A stretch of 64,000 bases of DNA, from the NCBI GenBank assembly GCA_965652415.1, contig CBFGVH010000004.1:3993-67992 (forward strand), in the 5' to 3' direction. The DNA is from BQJD01 sp965652415 (GTDB lineage: Bacteria > Pseudomonadota > Gammaproteobacteria > Arenicellales > CAJQKF01). The notes under the pieces were generated by a model, which ran no database searches, had not been told where the DNA came from, and worked only from the letters and a program-made list of their open reading frames with translations. The translations under genes and the position numbers were made by a program. Within the stretch, counting starts at the first letter, position 1. Every line of letters starts with the position of its first letter. This document shows, one piece after another, positions 26,044 through 35,900 of this stretch.

Positions 26044-26781
26044 TCAACGCGCGACGAGTTCTATATCAACCACCACCGGCAGGTGGTCCGAGGCGAAGCG
26101 GGCCAGCGCCAGCCGGGAGCGCCGGTGGTGCTCGCAGCCCAGCGCCCCGCGTGCGAACACCCTGTCGAGGGCCCCGACCGGCTGCCACGACGGAAACGTC
26201 AGCGACGCACGCCGGCCGGTCCCGGTCACGCACTCGAAGCCCGACTGGCGCAGTCGGCCTCGCGCCAGCGCACCACTCCAGTCGTTGGTGTCGCCGGCGA
26301 CGATCACCCGGCTGGCCGGATCGAGACGAGTGAGCTCGTCGGTTGCGAGCAGGCTGCGCACCTGCCAGCGCCGTTCCATGCCCGACAAGCCCAGGTGGAC
26401 GTTGATCACGTGCAGCGTGCGGCGGCGATCGCCGGCCTGGACCCGGATCTCGGTGTACAGTGCGCCACGCGCCTTCTTGCCGGGCAGGGTCAGGTCGATG
26501 TTGCGGCTTCGGGATATGACGTGGCGCGACAGCGTCGCGTTGCCGTAGCAGCCGTATTTGAGGAATACGTTGGGCGCGAACACTCGGTGGGGCATGCCGA
26601 GCGCCTCCGCCAGCGCCGCCGCCTGGGGCTCGGAGCGCGACCTCGGCACCTCGTGGTCCACCTCCTGCAACGCCACGATGTCGGGGTCGTAGTGGCGGAT
26701 CACCTCGACCACGCGCTCGAGGTCGTAACGGCGGTCGAGGCTGCCGATGGCCTTGTGGATGTTCCAGGTAAGTAGCCTCAT
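26044..26781 (-). CDS. Endonuclease/exonuclease/phosphatase family protein
   Basis: A 245-residue EEP-fold hydrolase. Metal and catalytic motifs are present: LLTWNIHKA with Asn, VALQEVDHE with the metal Glu, INVHLGL, VAGDTNDW with Asp and Asn, and the terminal SDHLPV histidine motif. Members cleave phosphodiesters in DNA or phospholipids, or act on small phosphates; the substrate is not evident. There is no signal peptide, so it is probably cytoplasmic. It lies downstream of sat on the same strand, separated by 151 nt that include a 9-bp hairpin. Confidence 0.85.
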   Translation of the reverse strand: MRLLTWNIHKAIGSLDRRYDLERVVEVIRHYDPDIVALQEVDHEVPRSRSEPQAAALAEALGMPHRVFAPNVFLKYGCYGNATLSRHVISRSRNIDLTLPGKKARGALYTEIRVQAGDRRRTLHVINVHLGLSGMERRWQVRSLLATDELTRLDPASRVIVAGDTNDWSGALARGRLRQSGFECVTGTGRRASLTFPSWQPVGALDRVFARGALGCEHHRRSRLALARFASDHLPVVVDIELVAR

Positions 26782-26860
26782 GAACGCTGACGCGCGCCTC
26801 GCCCCGGGTGGTCGACAAGGCGATTATGTCAGCGATCGACCGCGCGCGACGACCACGGCG

Positions 26861-26887
26861 GCCCGGCCGGCTGCTTCACGGCCGGGC
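26861..26887 (-). terminator. Hairpin between sat and the EEP gene
   Basis: GCCCGGCCG and its exact complement flank a 9-nt loop (26870-26878). It lies about 46 nt past the sat stop codon on the minus strand. No U-tract follows, so terminator function is only possible. Confidence 0.35.
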
Positions 26888-26932
26888 CCGGCTCGACGAC
26901 GACCTGCCCCCGCCGCCGCGCCGTGGCCACCC

Positions 26933-28123
26933 TCAGGCGGCGTTTCGGCGGTAGTAGTCCATCAGTATGTGGGCGACCTCGGGCCTGGCGAACTCGGGCG
27001 GCAGCTCCTGCCCGGCGGCCAGCATCTCGCGCACCCGGGTGCCGGACAGCAACACGAAATCGTCCTTCGTGTGATCAGGCGCGTCGCGCATCATCACCAC
27101 GCGACCGAGCTTCTTCGAGTAGGCGGTGTGGTCGGCGCGGAAGATCTCGATCGCAAGCGCCCCTGCGGGAACTTCCTCGTCGAAGATCTTCTGGGCGTCG
27201 AACGCGCCGTAGTAGTCGCCGACGCCGGCATGGTCGCGGCCGATGATGAAATGCGTGCAGCCGGCGTTCTGGCGAAACACCGCGTGCAGCACCGCCTCGC
27301 GCGGACCGGCGTAGAGCATGTCGAAGCCGTATCCGGTGATCATCACCGTGTTGGGCGGGAAGTACAGCTCCACCATCTTGCGGATCGCGGCATCGCGCAC
27401 CGGCGCGGGAATGTCGCCGGGCTTGAGCTTGCCGAGCAGCATGTGGATCAGTATGCCGTCGGCGCCGGCGGCCTCGCGCGCCATCTTGCACAACTCCTCG
27501 TGGGCGCGGTGCATGGGATTGCGCGTCTGGAACGCCACCACCGACTTCCAGCCCCGCTCGGCGATGCCGTCGCGGATCTGCTGCGCGGTGCGGAAGGTTT
27601 CCGGGAAATCGGTTTCGAAGTAACTGAAGTTGAGCACTTCCACCGCACCGGACACGATCTGCCTGCCCTGGGCGCGGAACGCCTCGACGCCGGGATGGGC
27701 GGGATCGAGGGTGCGATAGACCTTCTCGGTGATGAGATCGAGCTCCTCGTCGGACAGCGTTTCCACGGCCTCAACGTGCTGCACCGCGATCACGGGCTCG
27801 CCCTCGACGTTGGGATCCTTAAGCGCTATGCGCGATCCGGCTTCGATGCCGCCAGCGTCCGCCACGAGGTTCAGTACCGGAACCGGCCAGAACAGGCCGG
27901 TCGTGGTGTGCATGTCGCGGGCCACGGACAACGCGTCCGCCTTGTTCATGTAGCCGGCAAGCGGCGTGAAGTATCCCGCGCCGAGCATGACCGCGTTGGC
28001 CGCGGCGCCCGAGGACACCACGATAGACGGCAGTGAACGCGCCTCGTCAGAAAGCCGCGCCCGCGCTTCGCGGTCGGCGACGTACAGGGGCATGAGTGCA
28101 TCGGCCCCGTGCGGCTTGATCAT
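26933..28123 (-). CDS. sat: Sulfate adenylyltransferase (ATP sulfurylase)
   Basis: A 396-residue homo-oligomeric ATP sulfurylase, interconverting sulfate + ATP with APS + pyrophosphate. The nucleotide motif FQTRNPMHRAHE and the later GRDHAGVGDYY segment are intact, with ITGYGFDMLYAGPREA between. This type is found in dissimilatory sulfur metabolism and in some assimilatory pathways. No aprAB or APS reductase lies in the window, so direction is open. It could help oxidise sulfite released by SuyAB 5 kb away, but it is not in that operon. ATG 28123 follows GAGGAGAGA. Confidence 0.95.
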   Translation of the reverse strand: MIKPHGADALMPLYVADREARARLSDEARSLPSIVVSSGAAANAVMLGAGYFTPLAGYMNKADALSVARDMHTTTGLFWPVPVLNLVADAGGIEAGSRIALKDPNVEGEPVIAVQHVEAVETLSDEELDLITEKVYRTLDPAHPGVEAFRAQGRQIVSGAVEVLNFSYFETDFPETFRTAQQIRDGIAERGWKSVVAFQTRNPMHRAHEELCKMAREAAGADGILIHMLLGKLKPGDIPAPVRDAAIRKMVELYFPPNTVMITGYGFDMLYAGPREAVLHAVFRQNAGCTHFIIGRDHAGVGDYYGAFDAQKIFDEEVPAGALAIEIFRADHTAYSKKLGRVVMMRDAPDHTKDDFVLLSGTRVREMLAAGQELPPEFARPEVAHILMDYYRRNAA

Positions 28124-28273
28124 CGCGAAATCTCTCCTCGAAGGTTCGGTTGCCTGGTGCGAATCCCGATCGGGACATGTCCGGGCGATGACATTAGCAT
28201 CGTTGACGGCGGGCGCAGACATCCCGCCGGCAAGAAATTTCTAATCGAGTTATAAGGACCTCGGCGGACGCCG

Positions 28274-29353
28274 TCAGCTCGCCTGGCGGTTGTGGTGGGC
28301 ACGGCGCGCGGCCACCGCCTGCGACAACTGCGCGAACATCCTCGTCGTGTCGTCCCAGCCGATACAGGCGTCGGTGATGCTCTGCCCGTACTCGAGTTCC
28401 TCGCCGGGCCGGATGTCCTGTCGGCCGGCCTCGAGGTGACTCTCGATCATCACGCCGAAGATGCGGCGGTCGCCGTCGGCGACCTGGTGGCTGACATCGG
28501 CGCATACCTCGACCTGCCGCTCGGGGATCTTGCGGCTGTTGGCATGGCTGAAGTCGATCATGATGATCTCGGGCAGGTTGGCCCGCGCCAGCAGGCGCGC
28601 CGTTTCGCCGACATGTTCGCGGCTGTAGTTGGGTTCAACGCCGCCGCGCAGGATGATGTGCGTGTAGGGATTACCGGTCGTGTGGTAGATGGCGGAGTGA
28701 CCGCTCTTGGTCAGCGACAGGAAATGGTGCGGATGGCGCGAGGCGCCGATGGCGTCGACCGCGATCTGCAGGCTGCCCTTGGTGCCGTTCTTGAACCCCA
28801 CCGGGCACGACAACCCGGAGGCCATCTCGCGATGCACCTGGCTCTCCGTGGTGCGCGCGCCGATGGCGCCCCAGCTCACCCCGTCGGCGATGTACTGCGG
28901 CGTGATGATGTCCAGGTACTCGGTGGCCACGGGCACGTCGAGCTCGTTGATGCCGAGCACCAGCTTGCGCGCCAGGCGCAGTCCCTTGTTGATGTGGAAA
29001 CTGTTGTCGAGGTCCGGATCGTTGATCAACCCCTTCCAGCCGACCGTGGTGCGCGGCTTCTCGAAGTAGGTGCGCATGACGATCATGAGCGTGTCGGCAT
29101 GGCGCCGGCGCTCCGCCGCGAGCCGGGAAGCGTATTCCAACGCCGCCTCCGGATCGTGGATCGAACACGGGCCGGCGATGACCACCAGCCGGTCGTCCTT
29201 GTGGTCCATGATGTTCTGGATGTCTCGCCGCGCCTCCCAGGTCACGCGGGCGGCGTGCTCGGTCAGCGGGAACTCCTCGCACACCGTGAGCGGGTTGGCG
29301 ACTTCCTTGATTTCGGCGATGCGCAGATCGTCGGTGAGGTATTTCTGGGTCAT
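28274..29353 (-). CDS. 3-deoxy-7-phosphoheptulonate synthase (DAHP synthase, class I alpha)
   Basis: A 359-residue AroF/G/H-type DAHP synthase, the first enzyme of the shikimate pathway, joining PEP and erythrose 4-phosphate. Active-site segments are complete: VIAGPCSIHD, GARTTESQVHREMASG, VGFKNGT, IDFSHANS and SITDACIGW. The N-terminal extension that carries feedback regulation in this class is present, but which aromatic amino acid it senses cannot be read from the sequence. It is the only aromatic pathway gene in the window. Confidence 0.95.
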   Translation of the reverse strand: MTQKYLTDDLRIAEIKEVANPLTVCEEFPLTEHAARVTWEARRDIQNIMDHKDDRLVVIAGPCSIHDPEAALEYASRLAAERRRHADTLMIVMRTYFEKPRTTVGWKGLINDPDLDNSFHINKGLRLARKLVLGINELDVPVATEYLDIITPQYIADGVSWGAIGARTTESQVHREMASGLSCPVGFKNGTKGSLQIAVDAIGASRHPHHFLSLTKSGHSAIYHTTGNPYTHIILRGGVEPNYSREHVGETARLLARANLPEIIMIDFSHANSRKIPERQVEVCADVSHQVADGDRRIFGVMIESHLEAGRQDIRPGEELEYGQSITDACIGWDDTTRMFAQLSQAVAARRAHHNRQAS

Positions 29354-29490
29354 GGCGGTTCGACGGGGAAGGCGTCACGCACTGGACGCAGGAGTCGCCA
29401 GCATGCAGCGCAAAAGGAGGAGTTTAGCCGATCCCGTGCGCTTTTTTAAGGGTTGCCGCCTTCTTCGCTGGCGTGGCGGGCAAATCACTC

Positions 29491-30378
29491 CTACGGCCAG
29501 AACTCGACCGGGTCGTCGGCGGGCATGAATCGTTCGACCGTGGTGACGCCGAAAAGCCGACCCGGCCCCGCATGGGGCCGGTTGCGGGACATGAGTACAT
29601 TGTCGTAGCCGGACTTCTCCAGGGCCTGGCCGGTCGCGGCGTTCATGTCGGCGGCGTCGCCGAACGGCAGCGAGAACAGTTCGCTGATGCGCCGGCCGTC
29701 GAGTCGCGCCAGCATCTCGCCCGTGGCACGGATCTCCGCCAACTGGCGCCTGACGTCCAGGGACGACATCACGTAGTGGTGGTGCCCGTGGTTGCCGTAG
29801 GCGACAAGCGGGTGGCCCGGCAGGTCCTCGATCCGTGACACGCACCAGTCGAGGTTCGCGGCCGGAGCGCCCTTGAACTCGAGGAAACGGTCGAGTTCGG
29901 CGTCGATCCGGGCACTGTCGATGGACGGGTCCTTGCTGTAGCGGTAGAACCGCCGGCCGGCAATCGGCTCGATGCCCCGCATGAACGACTCGAAGTCGCT
30001 CACCCAGCCCATGGCCTCGACCAGCCGGACCTTGTCGCGCCAGAACGCTGCCCCGTCGAAGGCGGCGCCGTTCAGGTACACGGTGAACGGGACACCGAGC
30101 GACTCGAGCACCGGCAGGGCCGAGTCGAACACCGAGCGATAGCCGTCGTCGAAGGTCACGGCCGCGTAACCGCGCGGATCGGGCAGGGCCGCGAATGTGT
30201 CGACGTCGACGAATTCGAAGCACCGGCCGACGGCCTCGAGCTGGGCGCGCAGCACCGACGGCCGCACGTTGTGCAGGCCGCCGGCAAGCACTGCCGGGGG
30301 CCGTTCGAAGACGGCGTGGTAAAGCAGCACCAGCCCGCATTTGTTCGCCAGCGCCGCGCCGGCTGCCGTGACGTCCAC
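29491..30378 (-). CDS. Polysaccharide deacetylase (NodB) family protein
   Basis: A 295-residue carbohydrate esterase family 4 protein. The first NodB motif AVTFDDGYRSV supplies the Asp pair, and YGNHGHHHYVMSS supplies the histidine motif, with Asn-Gly-His replacing the more usual S/T-H-T/S pattern. Family members remove acetyl groups from sugars of chitin, peptidoglycan or exopolysaccharide. No signal peptide is obvious. The GTG start at 30378 shares one base with the stop codon of the M24 gene (TAGTG), so the two are probably coupled. Confidence 0.85.
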   Translation of the reverse strand: MDVTAAGAALANKCGLVLLYHAVFERPPAVLAGGLHNVRPSVLRAQLEAVGRCFEFVDVDTFAALPDPRGYAAVTFDDGYRSVFDSALPVLESLGVPFTVYLNGAAFDGAAFWRDKVRLVEAMGWVSDFESFMRGIEPIAGRRFYRYSKDPSIDSARIDAELDRFLEFKGAPAANLDWCVSRIEDLPGHPLVAYGNHGHHHYVMSSLDVRRQLAEIRATGEMLARLDGRRISELFSLPFGDAADMNAATGQALEKSGYDNVLMSRNRPHAGPGRLFGVTTVERFMPADDPVEFWP

Positions 30379-31538
30379 TATCGAACGATCAGCTCGCGGC
30401 CATGGCGCGACAGCCGCTCGTTGCCGGTGTCGCCGACGATGAACGTCTCACCCAGCGTCATGGCGCGGGCGCTGTTGCTGTTCATCAGGATCATGTGCAG
30501 GAACATCACCATGCCCGGTTCGATCACTTGGCGGTTGCCGTCGTGGCACATGGGATAGTCCATCCAGCTCGGCGTGAAGCGGGCGCCGAGGCTGTAGCCG
30601 CAGGCGTTGAGCCGGTGCGCGGCGAGACCGGCACCGTCGAGCGCGCGGGCGTGCGCGTGGAACACGTCGTGCGCGCTCGCTCCGGGCACCATTGCCTCGT
30701 CGCAGGCCGCCAGCGCCTCGGCGGCGGCCTCGTACAGGTAGCGGTGTTCCGGGTGCACCTCGCCGACCAGCACGGTGCGCATCATAGCGGCGTGGTAGTG
30801 CCGGAACACGCCGGCGAACTCCAAGGTGAGCTGGTCCGGTTCGTCGAGGCGGCGCCGCCCCGAGGCATAGCGGCACAACAATGCGCGCTCGCCCGAGCCG
30901 ATGATGAACTCGTTGCCGGGATAATCGCCGCCGCCAGCGAACACCGCGCCCTGCATGGCGGCGAGAACCTGGCCCTCGTCGGCGCCCGGGCCGATCAGTG
31001 CAATGCCGGCATCGAGGGCGTCGTCGGCCAGCGCTGCGGCACGACGCACGTGTTCGAGCTCGGCGGTCGACTTCACCATGCGCAGCGTGCTGACGAGTTC
31101 GGAGTGATCCGCGACGGTGCAGAACCCGTCCAGCGCGTCCTCGAGTTCGCGGCCGCGGCGATGGGTCAGTCCGTAGCTCTCGAACTCGGCGCCCAGGCGC
31201 GCGCCCTTCATCCCGTGCGCGGCGAGCAGGTCGCGCAGCCGGGGGGCCGGCCCCCCGTCGACGCCGTCCACCCAGACGTGTATTTCGTCGATGATGGAGG
31301 TGAGCTGCGCCTGCCGCAGGTCCGCCGAGCGGGTCAGCAGGAACAAGGCGCCGTCGGCACCGAAGAACAGGCACTGGAAGAAGCAGAACCCGAATGTCTC
31401 GTAGCCGGTCAGGTAGTACATGCTCTCCTGGCGAAACAGCAGCAGGCCGTCGAGCGAATGCGCGACCATGGCGGTGCGAAGGCGCTGCTGGCGCTCGAGG
31501 AACTCCGATCGCGGGAATGGCAGTGCGCCCGGGTTCAT
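30378..31538 (-). CDS. M24-fold (creatinase / ectoine-hydrolase-like) protein
   Basis: A 386-residue pita-bread-fold protein with an N-terminal creatinase-like domain (about residues 1-145) and a C-terminal M24 domain. The canonical metal ligands of methionine and Xaa-Pro aminopeptidases (D, D, H, E, E) are largely missing: the DxG...D region reads LEFAGVFRHYHAAMMRT and the HGxG region reads ACGYSLGARF. This loss is typical of creatinase and ectoine hydrolase branches, which open C-N bonds without metal. The best guess is a hydrolase of a small amidine or cyclic compatible solute; ectoine is possible but no other doe genes are present. GGAGG precedes ATG 31538. Confidence 0.75.
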   Translation of the reverse strand: MNPGALPFPRSEFLERQQRLRTAMVAHSLDGLLLFRQESMYYLTGYETFGFCFFQCLFFGADGALFLLTRSADLRQAQLTSIIDEIHVWVDGVDGGPAPRLRDLLAAHGMKGARLGAEFESYGLTHRRGRELEDALDGFCTVADHSELVSTLRMVKSTAELEHVRRAAALADDALDAGIALIGPGADEGQVLAAMQGAVFAGGGDYPGNEFIIGSGERALLCRYASGRRRLDEPDQLTLEFAGVFRHYHAAMMRTVLVGEVHPEHRYLYEAAAEALAACDEAMVPGASAHDVFHAHARALDGAGLAAHRLNACGYSLGARFTPSWMDYPMCHDGNRQVIEPGMVMFLHMILMNSNSARAMTLGETFIVGDTGNERLSRHGRELIVR

Positions 31539-31551
31539 GCGTACCTCCGGC

Positions 31552-31875
31552 TCAGTAGCTCAACAGTTCAAGGAAGAAAGGCAGCCACGCCCCGACCAGC
31601 AGCACCAACAGGAGCGCATCGAATCGGATCACCGTGGTCAGCCGGGCGCGCTCGGCGCCTTCGGCGGACGCGCGTCCGATCGCCGCCATGGTCATGTCGA
31701 GCGGCAGCACGAAAAAGAAGATCGGCACCAGCGCCGGGGCGATCAGCGTCGGCCACATGGCAAAACCGCTGCGGGCACTTTCGCCGCCGGCGAAGGGCGC
31801 GGATAATACGAGCACCAGCAGGAATGCCGCGTGCATCACGCGCAGCGGACCGATCTTCCTCAAGAATTCAGGCAT
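31552..31875 (-). CDS. Small membrane protein, unknown
   Basis: A 107-residue protein with three likely transmembrane helices (about residues 12-28, 42-60 and 84-105). No family was recognised. The start ATG (31875-31873) overlaps the ATG of the divergent RND adaptor, which sits on the complementary strand at 31874. It is 13 nt upstream of the M24 gene and probably its operon partner. A role in membrane transport or anchoring cannot be claimed. Confidence 0.55.
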   Translation of the reverse strand: MPEFLRKIGPLRVMHAAFLLVLVLSAPFAGGESARSGFAMWPTLIAPALVPIFFFVLPLDMTMAAIGRASAEGAERARLTTVIRFDALLLVLLVGAWLPFFLELLSY

Positions 31876-32944
31876 GTCTCATCTCAGGGCGCGAGCTTCG
31901 GGCGCGCCGTATTCTACGCCAGGGCAGGTTCGAATTGCCCGCGCCCGGCTCGCACTGGCCGCTGCAATCATGGTTCTCGTCCACGGCGTCGGCGCCAACG
32001 ACGCGGTACCGGTGTCGGTCGAGCCGCTGTCCGCGCTCGCCGTCACCCTGTCCGGGTCGGCGCCCGGCACCGCTGTCAGCCTCCACCACACCGAGGTGGC
32101 CTCGCGTCTTGCCGGGGTGATCGACTCGATCGCGGTCGAGGCCGGCGACCGCGTGGCGACCGGCGACGTGCTCGCCGAACTCGACTGCACCGAGTACGCC
32201 CGCGAACTCGCCCGCCACGAGGCGCAGCTCGAGGCCCTCGAGGCGCGACGCACCCTTGCCGACGCGCAGCTTCAGCGCGCCCTGAAGCTGCTGCCGACCC
32301 GCAACATCCCCGAGGAACAGGTCAACCAGCGGCGAGCCGAATTCGACGTCGCCAGCGCCGAGATCGTCGCCCAGAAGGCCCAGGTCGCGATCTCCCGGCG
32401 CCAGGTCGAACACTGCCGCATCGTGAGCCCGTTCGACGGCGTCGTCACCCGGCGCACGGCAAGCCTCGGCGCCTACGTCTCTCCCGGCACGGCAGTGGCC
32501 GAGGTCATCGATACGGAGCGCGTCGAGGTGTCGAGCCAGGTGCCGCTGGGCGACGTCGGGCAGCTTGCAACGAGGCCGCTTTCGTTTCGCACTGACAACG
32601 GGGAGTACGAGGTTGCGCTTCGCACCCTGGTGCCGCTGATCGACGCCTCCAGCCGCAGCCAGGAGGCGCGCCTTCGATTCGCGGGTGAACCGGCAGTACC
32701 GGGAACACCCGGACGGGTGGTCTGGGTCGCCGACGACAGCGCCGTGCCGGCCCACCTGCTGGTGGCCCACGACGGCGCGCTCGGCGTCTACGTCGCCGAC
32801 GACGGCGTCGCCCGCTTCGTGCCGCTGCCGGGCGCCGTGGAAGGACGGGCGGCGGCCGCCAATCTCGATCCCGACACCCTGGTCATCACGCTCGGACGCC
32901 ATGCCGTCGCCCCGGGCCGGCCGATCGTAGTCGAAACCGACTGA
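31874..32944 (+). CDS. RND efflux periplasmic adaptor (membrane fusion protein)
   Basis: A 356-residue HlyD/AcrA-type adaptor. It has an N-terminal hydrophobic export segment, a lipoyl half (SRLAGVIDSIAVEAGDRVATGDVLAELD), a helical hairpin (about residues 115-175), a second lipoyl half (CRIVSPFDGVVTRRTASLGAYVSPG) and a C-terminal barrel. It links the inner-membrane pump to an outer-membrane channel. The start is uncertain: ATG 31874 gives a 24-residue cytoplasmic lead before the hydrophobic core, while ATG 31970 would cut into it. The pump gene follows after 46 nt. No outer-membrane factor is in the window. Confidence 0.86.
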   Translation: MSHLRARASGAPYSTPGQVRIARARLALAAAIMVLVHGVGANDAVPVSVEPLSALAVTLSGSAPGTAVSLHHTEVASRLAGVIDSIAVEAGDRVATGDVLAELDCTEYARELARHEAQLEALEARRTLADAQLQRALKLLPTRNIPEEQVNQRRAEFDVASAEIVAQKAQVAISRRQVEHCRIVSPFDGVVTRRTASLGAYVSPGTAVAEVIDTERVEVSSQVPLGDVGQLATRPLSFRTDNGEYEVALRTLVPLIDASSRSQEARLRFAGEPAVPGTPGRVVWVADDSAVPAHLLVAHDGALGVYVADDGVARFVPLPGAVEGRAAAANLDPDTLVITLGRHAVAPGRPIVVETD

Positions 32945-32990
32945 AGCCGCCTGCAACATCGACCCGCCGGGAGACCCGTTTCCAAGGCCC

Positions 32991-35900
32991 ATGCTGCGCG
33001 TACTGATCCGCAACCACGTTCTCGCCAACGCCCTGTTCGTGCTGGTCCTGGCACTGGGCACGGCCGCCTACGTGACCATGCCGCGCGAGCAGGACCCGAC
33101 CATCAACTTCAACTGGATCGACATCACCACGGTGTTCCCGGGCGCCTCGGCCGAGGATATCGAGAAACGCGTCACCGACGTCATCGAGGATGCCGTGCGC
33201 AAGCTGTCGGACGTGCGCTTCGTGGCCAGCACCAGCCGCGAGGGCGTTTCCAACGTGGTTGTGCGCTTCAACGAGATCTCGCCCGCATTGTTCGACAAGC
33301 GGGTCAACGACTTGAGGCGCGAAATCCAGAACAAGGAGGTGGAACTGCCCCAGGACGCCCTCGACCCGGTGATCTTCGAGGTCACCAGCGCCAACGCCTT
33401 CCCCACGGCCACCATCGTCATATCCGGCCGGGCCTACGACGAGAACCTGCGCCGCGCTGCCCACCTGGCCCGCGACGAGGTCGAGCAGCTGCGCGGCGTC
33501 GATCGGGTGCTGGCGACCTCCCTGCCCGATCCCGAGGTCGTCGTGCGCCTCGACGCCGCGAAGGTCCATTCCCTCGGCCTGTCGCCAATATCTATCGCGA
33601 ACGCCATAGAGGCCCAGTTCCGCGACGTCGCCGCCGGCAGCGTCTCCGTGGACGACCAGCGCTGGCTCGTGCGGCTGATCGGCACCAGCGACGACCTGGG
33701 CCTGTTGTCGCGAGTGCCCCTGCCGGCGGCTGATGGCGAAGTGCTGCTCGAGGACGTCGCCGACATCGAACGCGGCATGGACGAGTTGCGCACGGGCGTG
33801 CGCTACCGGGGGCGGCCGGCCGCCATGCTGGCGGTGACCAAGTCGCCCGGAACCAACAACCTTGCCCTGGTCGAGCGGCTCGAGGAATGGGCCGCAGGCT
33901 ACAACGAGGCCATGGCTCATCGCGGAGTCAATGCCGAACTCGTCGACGACCAGACCCAGGTCACCCGCGACGCCCTCAACGTGATGCAGACCAACGCCGC
34001 GCTCGGCCTGGCGCTCGTTCTGGTTGTCACCTGGCTGTTCGTGGGCGCGCGTATCGCCGTGCTCACCTGTCTCGGCATCCCCTTCATCCTCGCCGGTACG
34101 TTCTGGGCCCTGTCGGCGCTCGACCAGACCGTCAACGTCAGCGTGCTGCTCGGTGTGGTAATCAGCCTGGGCATGCTGGTCGACGACGCGGTGGTGGTGG
34201 TCGAGTCCATCTACCAGCGCCTGCAGCACGGCATCGACGCCATGACCGCGTCGCTCGAGTCGCTCGCCGAGGTCGCGGCGCCTGTGACCACCGCCGTGCT
34301 CACCACCATGGCCGCGTTTCTGCCGCTGATGCTGCTGCCGGGCATTCTCGGCCAGTTCATGATGGTGATTCCGCTGGTGGTGACAGTGGCGCTGGCGATC
34401 AGCCTGGTCGAGGCGTTCTGGATGCTCCCGGTGCACATCACGGCGATGAGTCCCGACTTTTCCTCTCCCGGACGCATCCAGCGACTGCGCAACCGGATGC
34501 TGGCCGCCATCCGGCGAACCTACACGCGGCTGCTGGTGCGCGTCATCCGCCATCCGGCGGTCTTCGCGGTGCTGATCCTTGCGCTAATCGCCGGCGCCGG
34601 CGCCGCGGTGGCGACCGGCGCGATACGCATGGATTTCTTCGCCAGCGACCCGCTCAGGATCTTTTACGTCAACGTGCAGATGCCGAGCGACACGCCGCTC
34701 GAGGCGACCATGGAGCACGTGGAGCGGATCGAGCGCGCGGTGCGCGCCGGACTCGACGAGGACGAGGTGCGTTCCGTGGTGAGCTACGCCGGCCAGCAGT
34801 TCACCGAGATCGAGCCGCTGTTCGGCGACCGCTACGGGCAGGTGCTGGTATCGCTCAAGCCGGCGCGCGGAGAACTGCGCCCGGTGGACGAGGTGATCGA
34901 CGCCCTCCGTCCGGTGCTCGAGCGTATTCCGGGCGCCTCGCGCATCACTTTCCTGCGCCTCGCCGGCGGGCCGCCGACTTCCAAGCCCATCAACGTCAAG
35001 TTGCGCGGCGACGACTCCGCCGCCATCGGCGCCGCGGTAGAGGACCTGACAGCCTTCCTGGAGGCGCGCGCCGACGTGCACGACGTCGAGGACGACCGCT
35101 CCCAGGGACAGCTCGAGTTCCGCCTGCGCATCCGCCACGACGCCCTCGCCCGCTCCGGCGTCGATCCCGCCGTGCTGGCGCGGACCGTGCGCCTGCTGGT
35201 CGACGGCGAGGTCCTGACCAGCTTCCAGGACCGCGGCGAGAAGGTCGAGCTTCGCCTGCGGCTCGAGGGCGACGGCCGCCACGACATCGCCCGGCTGCTC
35301 GAATTCACGCTGCCGGCGACCGACGGCCGCCAAGTCGCCCTTTCCACGCTTCTGGAAGCGGACACCTCGCGCGGCGCCGGCACCATTCGTCACTACAATT
35401 TCCGGCGTACCGTCACCGTCAGCGCCGACATCGACAGCGACCAGATCGACACCGTGGCCATCAACAACGCCATCCGCTCCTGGTGGGAGCAGGCACGCGA
35501 GCGTCACCCCGGCATCGGCCTGGACTTCACCGGCGTGCTCGACGACATCGAGGAGAGCATCGACGCCATCGGCCGGCTTTTCCTGCTCGGCGTCGGCCTG
35601 ATCTACCTGATCCTGGGCACGCAGTTTCGCAGCTACTTCCAGCCCATGATGATCCTGTCCAGCATTCCGCTGGCCTTCACCGGCGTGGTGGCGGGCCTGC
35701 TCATCAGCAAGACGCCGCTCAGCCTGTTCACCCTGTACGGCGTGGTGGCGCTTGCCGGGATCGCGGTCAACTCGGCCATCGTCCTGATCTCGGCGGCCAA
35801 TGCCCGCCTCGACGCCGGCTACACGGTGATCCACGCCATCGTCTACGCGGCGCGCCGCCGCGTGGTGCCGATACTGATCACCTCGCTGACCACCATCGCC

